A stretch of DNA of 64,000 bases from Phyto melanocephala (GCA_941918925.1 OW799237.1:107602515-107666514); one strand, 5' to 3'. Counted from the stretch's first letter, positions 47,201 to 59,205 are shown. The notes: generated by a model from the letters alone, not told the origin. A program made the numbers and translations.

Positions 47201-49140
47201 GAAAGAAAACCCAAGCGAAATTACATTCGTACAAATACGTTGAAAACAAAAACAAATTTTTAGTTTTTGTTGTTGTTTTCAATATATTTGTAAAATAATA
47301 AAAGAACAATAAAAATATAAATATATAAAATAAAAAAAATTTCTTTTTGGCTCAGCTAATTTTCGGAAAAACAGTGAAGCACCTGTATTTTGGTGCTAAC
47401 ATGCCGTCAGAATTGAATTTGTTATTCAAATACATACACTTAAAATCAATTAAAATTATTAATTAAACTAATACATATTTTTATTAAACTTTAAAAGTAA
47501 TGAATTGTTAAATTAATTAAGCAAGTTTATTATATATTTTTTTTGGTGCAAATAAGACTTTTCAAAGATCCGTTATCATAATTTGTTGTCTCCTGCTGTA
47601 GATTTTTTTAATGTTAGATATGGCTTTTTTAAATTAACGTTACGATATTCATACAGAAATCACACAACATTCTAAATAACTTTAATGAATGCATTTTATT
47701 TAGATCTCTTTTTCTGTGGCTCCGTATGTTAAAATACATATGGATGTATGCTGCAGAGTACATACATATATACAAAAAAATAAAAAATAAACAACAACGT
47801 CTTTTAAAAATAAAATAAAAAAAAAACAAACAATTTAGAAGTGTGACCTTAACATACCGACCGATATGACCAAGTACCAGTCAGTTAGTATGACAAACGA
47901 CACAGGCACAATAAACAAAATATTTTAGCAAGAATCTGAGACAACTTTACCAAAAGACACAAAAAAAAACAACTTAAATAATGAAGAATTCCATAAAAAT
48001 AAATAAATAAAAACAAAACATGTTGTTAATGCAACTTGATACGGGAGATAAATGAAATAACATTTATTATGTATAGAGTAGCTTTTGTGGCAAGAAACAT
48101 GTTTGTATAAAAATTTCTTAATTTAACCTCAAGTTATTTAAAAAAAATCGTTTTTTTTTGTATTTAAATTAAAAGATGGTGTTAAAAATATACTTATTCT
48201 GTGCGAATGTTAATGTTGCAACTTACTTGTGCCACTGAAACTAGATTCTTTTTGTTTTTTCTCGTACTCGTAGTAGCAGTTAAAAAAAAATTACAACAAG
48301 AAACTATTTAAACTTTTTTTGTTTTAACCGGTGCAACCGCATATTTTCAGGCTAATGTTGATTATGTTAATAGTGATATTTTTCCAGTATATGAAATGAC
48401 CTTTAAGGACGTTCAATTACACCAACTACTGCAACAATTACTTAAGAAACAACTATAAACAAGTTTCAAACATCCTTAAATCAATAAACAACTGCATCAG
48501 ATCTTTGTTGTTTAAGCCGGAGGCCAAAGCAGGTTTTTATAAATTTTGCAGGATTTTTCTTAACGTACTTTTTTATATCGGTTGTACCATAATTAACGAA
48601 AACATTTTATTACATAGAAAATATATTTTCTTTGTACGTTGCTACACTTTAATTGAATCATAAAGTACACATTGTAGCGTTACACGATCTAGAGGGCCAA
48701 TTCTTATCATCATTAAATTTGCGTATAAATAACTCTATTATAATGTCTCGGTATTGAGAACTAGGGTCCGATACCCGGCAAAATATTTTCAGAAATGTAG
48801 TCGAGCAGAGAATTAAATATTTGTGAAGAAAGTGATTTCCAACAGAATTATGAACTTAATTAATTCTTTTTTACATAGTATTAGACTTAAATAACTTATT
48901 CTTTCTTTTGATTTGGTCTTTAAAACAAAACGTAAATAAATAATAAGATATTTCGTTTAATGTTATTAGGAATGCAATTGGTAATGTAGAGTTAAGGACG
49001 TCTCCAATACCAGAGCAGAATTGACATCATAAGCGATAAGAGCTTTTAAAGCCGCTTGACATCATAAGCCATGAGAGCTTCCAAAGCTTGAGAACGTAAA
49101 TGAGGGTTCCTTCTTAAAGATTCATAGGCACAGATAAAGG
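47201..49140. other. AT-rich spacer
   Basis: No gene or element recognised. A short direct duplication CTTGACATCATAAGC-ATGAGAGCTT is at 49017-49082. Confidence 0.4.
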
Positions 49141-50010
49141 GTGTATCAGTTAGAAGGCGCTTTTTAAATATGGTGTAATTTTTTTGAGCAAGTGGCAACT
49201 CTGAAAATTATCAGCTGTCCCATATGCTATAAAACTGTGAAAACTTATTACGAAATTCATTTGCCAACCATTCCAAAGCTGAGTATGGAGTAATGGAGCA
49301 AAATGGAGTCAATGCAAATTTTTCGAAAAAACTTATATATTCCGATGAAGCACATTTCCAACTGAATGGCTTCAGGAATACACTAAATTGTATATTTTGA
49401 GGCTCAGAAAATCCTCATGCAATCCATTGGAAACAAACGCACCCAAAACTAGCAACGAATTTTTTTTCAGGTGGCGTGATTAGGCTTTACTTTTTTGAAG
49501 ATGAGACCGAAATTGCAGTAACCGTGAACGGCATTCGTAATATGAACATGATAACGGAGTTCTTATAGCCTTAACTGGACGGCATGGGTCCGGACGACAT
49601 GTGATTTTAGCAAGACGGCGTCACCCGCTACACCGCGCATAAAACAATCCATTTATTACAACAATGAGTATAAGAATAAATTTTCTCAAGAAATTTTGAT
49701 GTCCAAAATCATGCGATTTAACGCCCTGCGATGATATTTTCCTTTGGGGTTTTGAAAATCTCGGGCTTACGTAAATAACACATAAAAAATTCCTGAACTA
49801 AGATCCAACGCGTTATTGTTGAGTTACAGCCACATCTATGTAAAAAAATCATGAACAATTTCATTAAAAGAGAAAAAGCCTGTCCTCAGAGCCATGTGTA
49901 CCATTTGACTGATATTTTATTCCATACTTAATCGTAGCATGTCTTCACAACAGTCTCAAAAGATTTATGTTTTTATTTTAAAATAAAAAAGTGCATTCTA
50001 ACTGAGACAC
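49141..50010 (+). mobile_element. mariner relic, 870 bp
   Basis: Imperfect inverted ends: GTGTATCAGTTAGAAGGCGC on the left and, in reverse complement, GTGTCTCAGTTAGAATGCAC on the right. The interior translates with many stops into transposase blocks: IYSDEAHFQLNGF, SENPHAIHWKQ, VTVNGIRNMNMITEFL, LDGMGPDD, DGVTRYTAHKTIHLLQQ and a C-terminal HLTDILFH. Dead and internally shortened; no clear TA duplication. Confidence 0.8.
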
Positions 50011-50349
50011 ATATGGAAAAAAGTTTACCCTGAAATATTAAAGGATATTAAGTCATAGACAGGACCCTTTAAAAATCTAGTCCAAATATGCCCGCACCAG
50101 TATCGCCATTCAATTTCTTTGAACCATTAGTGTACCAAACCTGGGCCCTATCCTCGTGTTATTTAGGAGTCGTAGTATGAAATATATTATAATGTGTAAA
50201 TATATATGGATTATGTTATGGTTATGGGGGATCATTTTATTGCAATTTTAAACTTTTATTATGATTATGTTGAATTATTAAATGATTATGTGTTGTTATA
50301 ATATGATAACTGTATTACACTAAATAAAAGGTTAATGATTTGCAACCAT

Positions 50350-50437
50350 TATATGTTTAAGCTACAATCATAAAATCTAATTAGTGTATGCTCATTTAAG
50401 ATTATGATCACCACAACCAAACGTTTTCTTTGCGTGT
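50350..50437 (-). repeat. end of the CGCAAAGAAAA repeat family
   Basis: Read on the minus strand from 50437, ACACGCAAAGAAAACGTTTG and GGTTGTGGTGATCATAAT match the start of the 740-bp insertion at 55561 (ACACGCAAAGAAAAAATATG, GGTTGTGGTAACCATAAT). The AT-rich DNA to the left, down to about 50160, has the same TTATGGTTATG-like words; the other end is not visible. Confidence 0.6.
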
Positions 50438-50764
50438 AGTCATTGGGCTTAAGGTTTTTCACAAAGAAACTTTGTAAACATGAAGACACAAGTTTATAGT
50501 GAGTGAACGTTGTAAAGAGCTTTTTTGAAATTCTATTGCACTGCTTTGATATTGACATTTAAACGACTTGTTTTTTTACAAACAGTTTTTTAGTCATTTA
50601 GAATTTTCCATTTTCTCTGTTTACAGTTATTAAACTTGGGCAAATAAATTCGGTAATTCTTATGCAAAGTTTTTAAACCATGGTCGAAAAACTTTCAATA
50701 TTTTTAAAATATTGTTTAGCTATAAAAACGCTTGCATTTAGCGAACAAATTTAAAAATCTTTAA

Positions 50765-51140
50765 GACAAACAAATGTCAAGTTCACTCTCCTCTATGGTT
50801 GCGAGACACACAGAAGATACAGGTGTTTGTGAATTAATGTCTTTGCGAATATTAAAGCCTAGAGTGGTGTCCAACAATAGGCTTTGGGAACAATCCAACC
50901 AAGATCTCATTTCCTCAGAAATAAAAAGAAGTAAATGGCGGCAGATTGAAACGACATCATAAGAAATGCCATAGACTGGAACCCGCAAGGAAGTCGAAGA
51001 AGAGGACGCCCAGCTTATACGTGGATAAGGCAAATCGATGTAGAAGTGGCTGGAATGCTAAAAACTAGGGGCGAAGAGAGAGCGCTGGCACAAAACAGGA
51101 ATATGTTCAACAAATTTATTGTGGCCCTTTACTCCTTTAA
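50765..51140 (+). pseudogene. 3' end of a non-LTR retrotransposon reverse transcriptase
   Basis: Across frameshifts the reading gives LLYGCET, KIQVFVN, then NNRLWEQSNQDLISSEIKRS with KWR, and DWNPQGSRRRGRPAYTW followed by an RQI-E..GM block and ERALAQNRNMFNKF. These are the conserved C-terminal motifs of RTE-like non-LTR reverse transcriptases in insects. Several frame changes; both the 5' part and the true 3' tail are lost. Confidence 0.8.
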
Positions 51141-52371
51141 GGATTTATGGGAACGCTTTATTTTGTCTTATCATGCTTTAAAACTTATTTTTAGAGTTGT
51201 CAACATCTTTATTTAAAAATAATAATAAATTAAAAATTTTCATTACTTTTTAGTTACCTTTTACATTACAACGAATGCAATAATGATAATTATGCTTTAT
51301 TACTTAAAACACATTTTTTTTTAAATGCCAAGAATATTTAGAAAATTTTCTGTGCGTGAATTAGCTAAACTAAAAAGAATCGCTCAAAACGCTTAAGCAA
51401 ACGTGTAACTCTGTAAAAATGTTGTTAAAAAGAATTTTCGTAAAAAATGGACAGTTCAACTTGAATTGAATAAAATTCTAATTTTATGTAAATGTTGTTG
51501 ATGGTAATTATGTTGTTTGCTTTTCGACTGATAGTGATGAAATAAACAAATACTACAAGGCAAAATTATAAAATATTTAAAAATACAACTACATTTTGCG
51601 GTTGTTAAATCAGACGGTCAGACAAATATACACATAAACATACATACGTGTATACGTATTAAGACAAAGTAGTAAAATAGTTGTACAAGTTGTAACTGGC
51701 AAAAGTTGCGTACAACAGTTAATATTTCTAAAACAAAATTTAACAATATTTCAGAACGTAAAAAAACAGAAAAAACCATTTAAAACTGGGTTACTTTTGC
51801 GCAGATTTATGGTATTACACTTCCAGTTACGCTTTGTGCGTATAAATTTGGTACTTGTAGGTATATAATTTAGACAAATATATGTACATGCATAGGTTTA
51901 TGTTAGGCTTGCCAGACGGGCTTGAATGAGCTTGATTACCAACATATTTTAGGTGTATCAAGCCACAAGCTCAAATATAATTTGTCAAGCTAAAATGTTA
52001 TTTTTTATTTAAAATTATTTGAAAATTATTTTCAAACATCTTTTTTTCAAATACAGTTTAAGTTAAAAGCAAATCAGTTTTGAGTCAATGGAAAAGAATA
52101 GTTTTTGTCGGGGGAGACGTTTTCAGAGCTTGCCAAAGTTTTAGAAATTTCAGGAGAAATTAATAACGAATTATTATATTTAGATTTGTGCTGCCTACGA
52201 AAAGCTTTTCTTCCAAAAAATGTGGCAAAGCAAACACTTTAAAACTGTAAAATTGTTTTTTTTTGTGTTTTAAATTTCCATCAGCAAAGCCTTTTCTAAA
52301 AGAGCATTTAGTATTTGAAACAATTTATACTCTTAAGAGAGAAAAAAATTGTTTGAACAATTAGTCTATAT
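51141..52371. other. AT-rich spacer
   Basis: No gene. At 51900-51990 the words GCTTGAATGAGCTTG and CAAGCCACAAGCTCAAA make a local inverted arrangement; not identified further. Confidence 0.4.
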
Positions 52372-52849
52372 AAAAGGTCCGCCAAATAACTTTTTTTTTA
52401 AAAAGGCAATAAAAAAAAAAAAATTAACGTCGGCTGTGTGGCACGTAGCGCCGTCCTGTTGAAACCAAATGTTGCCAATATCCTCCTCTTCAATTTTTGT
52501 GAACAAAAATTCGTTCAACATGGCCCGACAACGATCGCCATTGACTACGGCCACTCCTTTTCGAAGAAAAATGGTCCAATTATGCCTCTGGACGAAACTT
52601 CGCACCAAAGAGTGACTCGTTTTGGGTGTATAGCCGATGTATGCGTGCGGATTTTCTGTGCCCCAAATGCGACAATTTTGCTTGTTTACATACCCGCCAA
52701 GATCAAAATGAGATTCTTTTGGCAAATTCGGCCAAAGTAATGTCGCAAAATAAAACTAATTATCTGTCAACTCAGACATGAGCTAAGTGTTACCATTCAC
52801 GAAATAAGCACTAGTTGAAAGAAAAAACGTTAGATGGCGGACCCTTTAT
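52372..52849 (-). mobile_element. mariner relic, internally deleted
   Basis: Inverted ends AAAAGGTCCGCCAAATAAC (left) and, in reverse complement, AAAGGGTCCGCCATCTAACG (right), with TATA at both outer sides. On the minus strand (52725-52400) it keeps HFDLGGYVNKQNCRIWGTEN, VAVVNGDRCRAMLNEFLF and IWFQQDGATCHTADV, the first part of the catalytic domain of a mariner family common in insects (GYVNKQNCRIW signature). Everything before and after is deleted, giving only about 478 bp. Confidence 0.82.
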
Positions 52850-52852
52850 AAA

Positions 52853-53940
52853 GGGTAAGATGCACTTTTTAAATTAAGTGACTTTAAAATTTGGCAGCTG
52901 TCATATATGTTTATTCCGATTATTAAGAAAAAGAACATTACGGAAAAAATGCGTTATCATTGTGAAAACTTATAACATAAATTGGAAAATTTATGTATGT
53001 TGGAATTTTGACACAACACCTCCATTTTCATGCATACAAGATGCTACTTTCTCAGAAGCTTAAACCAGCAGATCATGGAAAGCGCCGTCAATTAGTTCAA
53101 TGGGTAATGGATCAAAGTGAAGTCAATGCTTCTCCGATAAAGAACATTTAGTTCAGAATGCATTCGTGAATAGCCAAAATGATCGAATATGGGACTCAGA
53201 AAATCCTCATGCAATCGTTGAGAAACAAATGCATTCTCACATGATAACCGAATTCATGTACCCTCAACTGGATGGCACAGATCTGGATGACATATGGTTT
53301 AAGCAAGATGGTGCCACCTGCTACAATGCGCATGAGACAATCCAATGATTGCCAGAATAAATCTGTGGCTTATAGCTAAAAGAGCCAATGTAATTTTTTT
53401 GCTCTTTTGAGTTAATCATTGCATTAGATTTGTTTTCTTGCTCTATTTCATTATGGTAAAACAGCTAAAGTCATACTTAACCCAGAACAGATTCATAAAT
53501 AAAATGCTGGCCAATGTCACTATGAAAGCACCTATAAAAGTTAATGTTCAATTCAAATTTTCTCAAAAGTAAATATTTTGATATTGGTCCTTTTAGTTCC
53601 AAGCCACAGAAATTATCTAAAGAAATTCTGATGTCAACTGGCCACCAAGGTCATGCGATTTAACGCTGTTCAATTTTTTCTTTGCGGTTTTGTGAAAACT
53701 GATGCTTATACGAATAAACCAGATATAGTTCCTGAGGCTCAACGCGTCATCGGTGAGTTACAGCCATATTTCTGTACAAAAATCATGAACAATTTCACAA
53801 AAATTATGGTTTGTCATCCGAGTGGTGGTGGCTATTTTACGGATTTTTGTTCATTAGAGCAGCTACACATTTTTTCCAACAAAAAAATCACAACTATCTT
53901 TAAAAGTAATATTTATTATTCCCTCTGATACACCTTTTTT
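52853..53940 (+). mobile_element. second mariner relic, disrupted by a MITE
   Basis: Abuts the previous relic. Translation gives KLKPADHGKRRQLVQWVMDQ, DRIWDSENPHAIVEKQ, LDGTDLDDIWFKQDGATCYN, then (after the MITE) RNSDVNWPP, FFLCGFVKTDAYTNKPDIV and a C-terminal HPSGGGYF. Same family as 49141-50010, as the interior words and the GTGTATCAG-like right end (53925-53934 in reverse complement) match. Removing the 247-bp MITE and one AAAT restores a continuous transposase reading across the junction. Confidence 0.8.
53363..53609. mobile_element. MITE family A, copy 3 (247 bp), nested
   Basis: Flanked by AAAT (53359-53362, 53610-53613). Inverted termini as in copy 2, with TTGGAG changed to TTATAG on the left. 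It sits inside a mariner relic, so it moved after that mariner had inserted. Confidence 0.9.
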
Positions 53941-55485
53941 CAAAACACAATTGCCGCATTTTTGTAAGAGCAAAACTTGAACACGACTTGTTCGATTCTG
54001 CTGATTCTATTTCTGTTGCATTCTTAATTACCAAGACTAGGTTTTTACAGTAGAAAAAAAAAATTCAAAAAGTGGGCGTGGTCCTATATCTGTAAAAGTT
54101 ACACTTTAGTACGGCTCGAGGATTTCTCTGATCTTATATTAGTTGTATTCGTTATTATAACGTTAAGGAAGGAGGAAGAAATTAAAAAAAATGGGCGTGC
54201 TTTATTGAATACAAAGAGACATTTTTGAATGCAATTGCTGCAAATATGTAAGAGAATGACATGAGATTGGCACGAACGATTTTACTGATTCTTTGCAATT
54301 ATCAGGACAAGGTTTGCTGAAAAAAAAACAAGAAGAAAAAAGGGGCGTGGTATCCCAAAAACAAAGAAATTTTTTTTTTAAGTTTCTCTTTCTTATATTT
54401 AAATGCCTCTATTAAGCATTTGTAAATTTCACGCATGTAAACCCGGGTCGTGTCTCCAGTTAGATATAATTTTGAAAAAAATTGTTTCGAATTAAATTTA
54501 TTGAAATCATTTAATTATATATGTTTTTGTTTATTTATAATACATAAATATTTAAGTGTCAAGTTTTCTTTTCAATTTTATTTAAATGTCAAGCTAGTGC
54601 ACTATTCGAATCTGGCAACTCTGGTATATGTACATGTGCTTCATTAGCCTGTTGCTTCCACCGGCATTTTATGTGGTGCTTGAATTATTTATTTGTCTTT
54701 AACTTGTTACCATTTTTGGGGCACTCAAGTTTAACAGCATTTAAAGGCAGCCAAACAACGAACCAACCAAGCAGCACACTGGCTCACTGACTGACATACT
54801 AGCCTGCAGCATTCTTTAGTACACAAATATGTACATACATATGTATGTAATAAGTATTTATTCATGTACATTTTTAAGTTTTTTGTAATTTTAATTTGTT
54901 TTTCTTTTAACAAATTTGTTTGACTTCAAAAAGCGGTATTTCATTGAGGCATGTTTTCTAAAGATTTGTCACGAATAGTTGACAAAAATAATTAATCATT
55001 TAAATACGGTTTTCGTTAAAACAAGAAAGTGAAATTGTTATAATTTTGGTTTAATCATAAAGATAAAATAATTAAAAATTTTCTATTTATGTAAAACTAA
55101 AGGTCGTAGTTCATACATTCATTCAATTCATTAAATGTTTAAGTTTTTTTAAACAGTGTCTTTAATGCTGTTGCAAGGGAATAAATTAAGTTTAAATTAA
55201 TTTTTTTATTAAAAAAAGTTTCACAAATTTACTTAAAATTTTTGCTAAGCGTTTGACATAAAGGAGAAAAAAAATTTATTTTAAATCATCTGAATTTTTT
55301 TGGTGGGTTTATGTATCCAGCAAAAAAAAAAAAAAAAAAAAAAAACTATGACAAAAAAATGATTTTTCAGGGGTTCGGCAGGCGACGAAGTGAATTAATT
55401 TATTTAAAAACACTATGATTTTAACATTGGCGTGTCATTGATTAAATTATTAATTATATATAATTATATTAATAAACTGCATTCT
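53941..55485. other. AT-rich spacer with GGGCGTGG words
   Basis: Three spaced copies of an A-run followed by GGGCGTG (54071, 54192, 54344) occur about 120-150 bp apart, each preceded by text on AAGAA; probably an old tandem array. A poly(A) run of 24 lies at 55322-55345. No gene recognised; the short Cys-rich frame at 54731-54913 is judged random. Confidence 0.4.
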
Positions 55486-55487
55486 AT

Positions 55488-57350
55488 TCTAATATGGGCT
55501 AAGGTCAGCTTAGGTAAGGTTGAAAAGAGGAGCACTAAAAGCCCAAAACCTACGACAGGTACACGCAAAGAAAAAATATGGTTGTGGTAACCATAATAGA
55601 AGAGCAACATTCTATGATTGAATTGTATGATTATGGTTAAAAATAATTATGGTTACCAGTTATCATTATTATGTTTAACTAAAGTATCATTCAGTAATCA
55701 TGTATATGACTACAATTGAAATCGACAATATTTGCTTTTTTACGGCAAATTATTGTCTTTTCCTGTAGCATACACATATTGATTGTACTTACCAATTTAA
55801 TTGCAATTTTTATATCAATATTTTTTTAAATTTTTTCGTTTATTTTTAAATTTTCTTTAATTTTTCAAAATTTTTGTTAATTTTTTTGACATCTCAAACT
55901 TTTAAAATAATAAAAATTTATTCAGCAAGAAGAAGAACAGTTGAAATCAAATTATTTATTATTAAGAAAAAATCATAGCTTGATTAATTTGTAATCATAC
56001 TGTTGTCTCACCTATTATTCAATGATTATTTGTAATTTTTAATGCTTTTAAATATAATATTATTTTTGTGAAATAATTTGTTTTAAATCATTCTATTTTT
56101 AAATGATAACCATTTTGAAATTTTTACGAAAATTAATCATTAAATGATACAGTTAAAACAAATGCTTGATTATCGTGACAAAATATATGATGAAATGAAA
56201 CAAAAATAACTATTATTTGTTTTCGACAACCAAATATTGTTATAGAAACTATAATATGACCGTCGTGATCATGCCGTAAGCATGGTTTTTCTTTGCGTGT
56301 ATACACCTAAGCCTAACTGGCATAATAGAGCGCACAACTAATTGGAAACGAAAAAATTCCCCTAATATCTACAACCATAATCTTAATTTCCTATGAATAT
56401 TGACTAGGTCAAGAACCCAGTCCCCTCAATGTAATTCCTTATAGTTCACCAGTTCGAGTTTCTTAGGATTTTAAATTCGGCATTGTATCTACGTTAAAGT
56501 TTTCGCGTCTAATGCGGACAAATACAAGACCATGACAAAGGTAATGCTTCAAAGTCTCATCCTCTTCTTCGCATGCTCTACATGTCAATTCTTCCGACAA
56601 ACCCACGCAAGCTAGATGAGTTCTCAACTCCGTGAGACCCGTTATACACTAGTTAATCTGCTAATTGTTGCTCTACTCTGTTTCAGAATCTCCTTCGATT
56701 TCTCAAGATTTGGGTCATCTCATATTAAATTTGTCACTTTGCGACATCAGTTTTTTTTAAATTTTCTGACGTGTTCCTTTATCGCCCAAACTTTGAGTTT
56801 ATTTTTAGATAATTTGTCAGGTTTCTTGTTTCCGATTATATCGTAATGACTTGGTAGCCATATTATCTCCAAAATTTCACAATTTGAATGCGAGTTTGTT
56901 TCACTCTTTCATTTCAGAACGTTTCGAGATTCAACCATTTCGTTCATTAGTGTTCTGATTACTGATTGGCTGTCATTAGAGATGCGAATCAGGGCCTCGT
57001 TATCAGTTTATCCATTGAATGCCTTCTGTAATTGCCATAGCCTCAGCCTGGAAAACAGTATTGTGATCTAGTAGAGGAAAGTATTTATTTCTGTTTCGGT
57101 TCATTTCTGTTCGGTCACTTATCTTTGATTCTTCCTTAATTAGGGAATTTCTTATCCTAATTACTTCATCCCATTCTCCCTCTTTCGGTGTTTTGGTGAT
57201 GCAGTTAATGCGTTCATATCACATTGGCATTTTGTCACAAGTTAACTCTGTGATATTTATAATCGGTAAGATAACGGCCAGCCATTCACTTATTACCATT
57301 AATCTAGTAGCTAGCAGCCAAGGCCGCTGCTTAGAACTCATGCAAATTAG
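55488..57350 (-). mobile_element. 5'-truncated LINE with RNase H, interrupted
   Basis: Minus-strand copy of the same LINE family as 58707-59161. From 5' to 3' it keeps an RNase H fragment (LLDHNTVFQAEAMAITEGI and ISNDSQSVIRTLMNEM, about 57080-56930), then TGLTELRTHLA and TCRACEEEDETLKHYLCH with RRENFNVDTMPNL, then a 3' UTR with GGGCTTTTAGTGCTCC and TTTTCAACCTTACCT. Stops are frequent. The 3' UTR is split by the insertion at 55561-56300. RNase H plus this zinc-binding C-terminus suggests an I/LOA-type non-LTR element. Confidence 0.8.
55561..56300. mobile_element. 740-bp AT-rich inverted-repeat insertion
   Basis: Begins ACACGCAAAGAAAAA and ends with its reverse complement TTTTTCTTTGCGTGT. It splits the 3' UTR of the minus-strand LINE: joining the two flanks gives GACAGGTATACACC, matching the uninterrupted LINE at about 59115 (GGTGTATAC-like order), with no target duplication or at most 2 bp. 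The interior is made of repeated ATGATTATGGTTA-type words and is self-complementary in places. No coding capacity. Another end of the family is at 50437. Confidence 0.75.
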
Positions 57351-58026
57351 ATGAAAATATACCGATGTTTCATGAGCTAGTGTTGTTTGTTTTCACGAAT
57401 TGTGTAAAATATTTGCATGATTTTGCGTTAACTTTAAAGGACATCAATTATAGAAAATTATTTATTATTATTATCACTTGCACAAATACTTTTGCCGTAT
57501 TGATTTACAATTCCTGAAAATGTAATTTCCATTGCACTACTTCTCAATTTGTTTGCTTGGGTATGTTTGATGAATGTTTAAAATAGAACAGATTGCGCAT
57601 TGCTTTTCTTAAATATGTTTTGTGTTGTAAAAGACGCCTTCAAAGTCCTTAACGGTTTTGGTTGTAAAAACTGGTATCGTATCGATACATCCATAATTAA
57701 AAGTATATTTTAAGTATTCAGCTGTTTTCTTCAGCCGCAAAAGTACCGAATTAAAATTACATGCTGACTTGTAAATTGGCTACCTGGCTGGTATTAAAAT
57801 TAAAGGTCCCGAATTAAATATATACTTTGAGATGTTATTAAATACTTTAAAATCTGTTTTGACATTTGGTACACTTACTATATCATATTTTTTCTAATAT
57901 TTTAGTAAATATTAACAAATAAATATAAATGATATTCAATAAATAATTTTTGAATAGTATTCATTCAAAGCATTCAATTTAAAAAACATTTTTAAAACTT
58001 TTTTATTTTATTTTAATAAATAATAC
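57351..58026. other. AT-rich spacer
   Basis: No gene or defined element. Confidence 0.4.
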
Positions 58027-59205
58027 CACACCTTTTCAAGTTGAAATTGAGAAAAAAACAATTTGAAATTGAGAAATAAAAATTAGTATTGAGAGAATAC
58101 AAATTGGAATTAGAAAAATAAAAAATAATGTTAAGAAAGCACAAATTCGAATTATGAATTAAGAAAGCTGGTGAGCTTTTAAAAATTATTAAATTCTATG
58201 CATTATCGCAACTATGTAAATCTTGTAATTGGCAAACAATTTCGTTATCACAGCCGATATTGTTATCCATGTGTATATATGCTAATGCATACATATAGTT
58301 TTTAACTTCAAGTTAAATTTGTATTTTCTTAACATTATTTTTATTTTCTTAATTTCAATTTGTATTTTCTCAATTTTAATTAGTATTTCTTAATATATAT
58401 ATTTTTTTTCAATATTAATTTTTATTTCTCAATTTTAATTTCTTTTTTCTCAACATCAATTTGTATTTCATAATTTCAATTTGTGTTTTCTCAATATTAA
58501 TTTGTATTCTCTCAATATAAATTTGTATTTCTCAATTTCAATTTCTTTTCTCAATATTAATTTGTATTTCTCAATTTCAATTGCTTTTTTCTCAATATCG
58601 ATTTATATTTCTTAATTTTAGTTTGTTGTTTCTCAATATTAATTTGTATTTTCTCAATATCAATTTGCATTTCTTATTTCTAATTTCTCAAAGTTAATTT
58701 ATATTTGGGAAATCAAAGGAAATTCTGAGATTAAGTAGACCAACACTTAGGAGACTAACCAGTGTGATCACAGGTCATACGGAGTTGAGAACCCATCTGG
58801 CTCGCATGAAATTGTCTGAGGAAACGACATGTAGAGCATGCGAGGAAGAAGAAGAAACTTTGATACACTATCTCTGTCACTATCCTGCGTTTGGGCATAT
58901 TAGACGCGAGAATTTTACAGTGAATACTATGCCGAATTTTGAGTACCTAGGGACCTCGAACTGGAAATCCATAAGGAATTACATTAAGGGGACTAAGTTC
59001 TTGAGCTAGTCCGATATTTATTTATTGGAAAATTTTGATTATAGTTTTTGTTTGGGAATTCCGTTTCCCACATGGAGCGCACAACATGCCAACTGGGCAT
59101 AAGTGTATACGTGTCATAGGTTTGGGCTTTTAGTGCCCCTCCTTTTCAACCTAACCTAACCTAATTTATATTTTCTCAATTTCAACTTGAAAATGTGTAG
59201 ATATA
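58027..59205. mobile_element. foldback-like element with minisatellite arms
   Basis: The left end ACACCTTTTCAAGTTGAAAT and the right end, in reverse complement, ACACATTTTCAAGTTGAAAT are inverted termini of about 28 bp. The arms are tandem minisatellite: on the right (58310-58690) a unit of about 22-24 bp, TTTCTCAATATTAATTTGTA and variants, repeats roughly 15 times; on the left (58045-58165) the same unit occurs in inverse orientation. This is the architecture of foldback transposons. A LINE 3' end is inserted in the right arm (separate entry). No coding capacity of its own. Confidence 0.65.
58707..59161 (+). mobile_element. 5'-truncated LINE insertion with 12-bp TSD
   Basis: TAATTTATATTT occurs at 58695-58706 and 59162-59173, a 12-bp target duplication around a 455-bp insert. 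The insert encodes the last 81 codons of a non-LTR reverse transcriptase ORF (about 58764-59009): TGHTELRTHLARMKLSEE, TCRACEEEEETLIHYLCH (a Cys-x2-Cys...His...Cys zinc-binding motif) and a stop, then a 3' UTR with GGGCTTTTAGTGCCCCTCC and a tail of AACCTAACCTAACCTAA instead of poly(A). Severe 5' truncation is the usual product of target-primed reverse transcription. This copy's frame is intact, so younger than the minus-strand copy. Confidence 0.88.

Noticed and set aside
50761..51033. Minus-strand 90-codon frame
   Set aside because: Antisense to the RTE-like reverse-transcriptase fragment on the plus strand.
54731..54913. 60-codon Cys-rich minus-strand frame
   Set aside because: Looked like a secreted peptide, but has no signal peptide and its cysteines come from repeated TGTGC/GTAC words.
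56616..56846. Plus-strand 76-codon frame
   Set aside because: Antisense to the minus-strand LINE.
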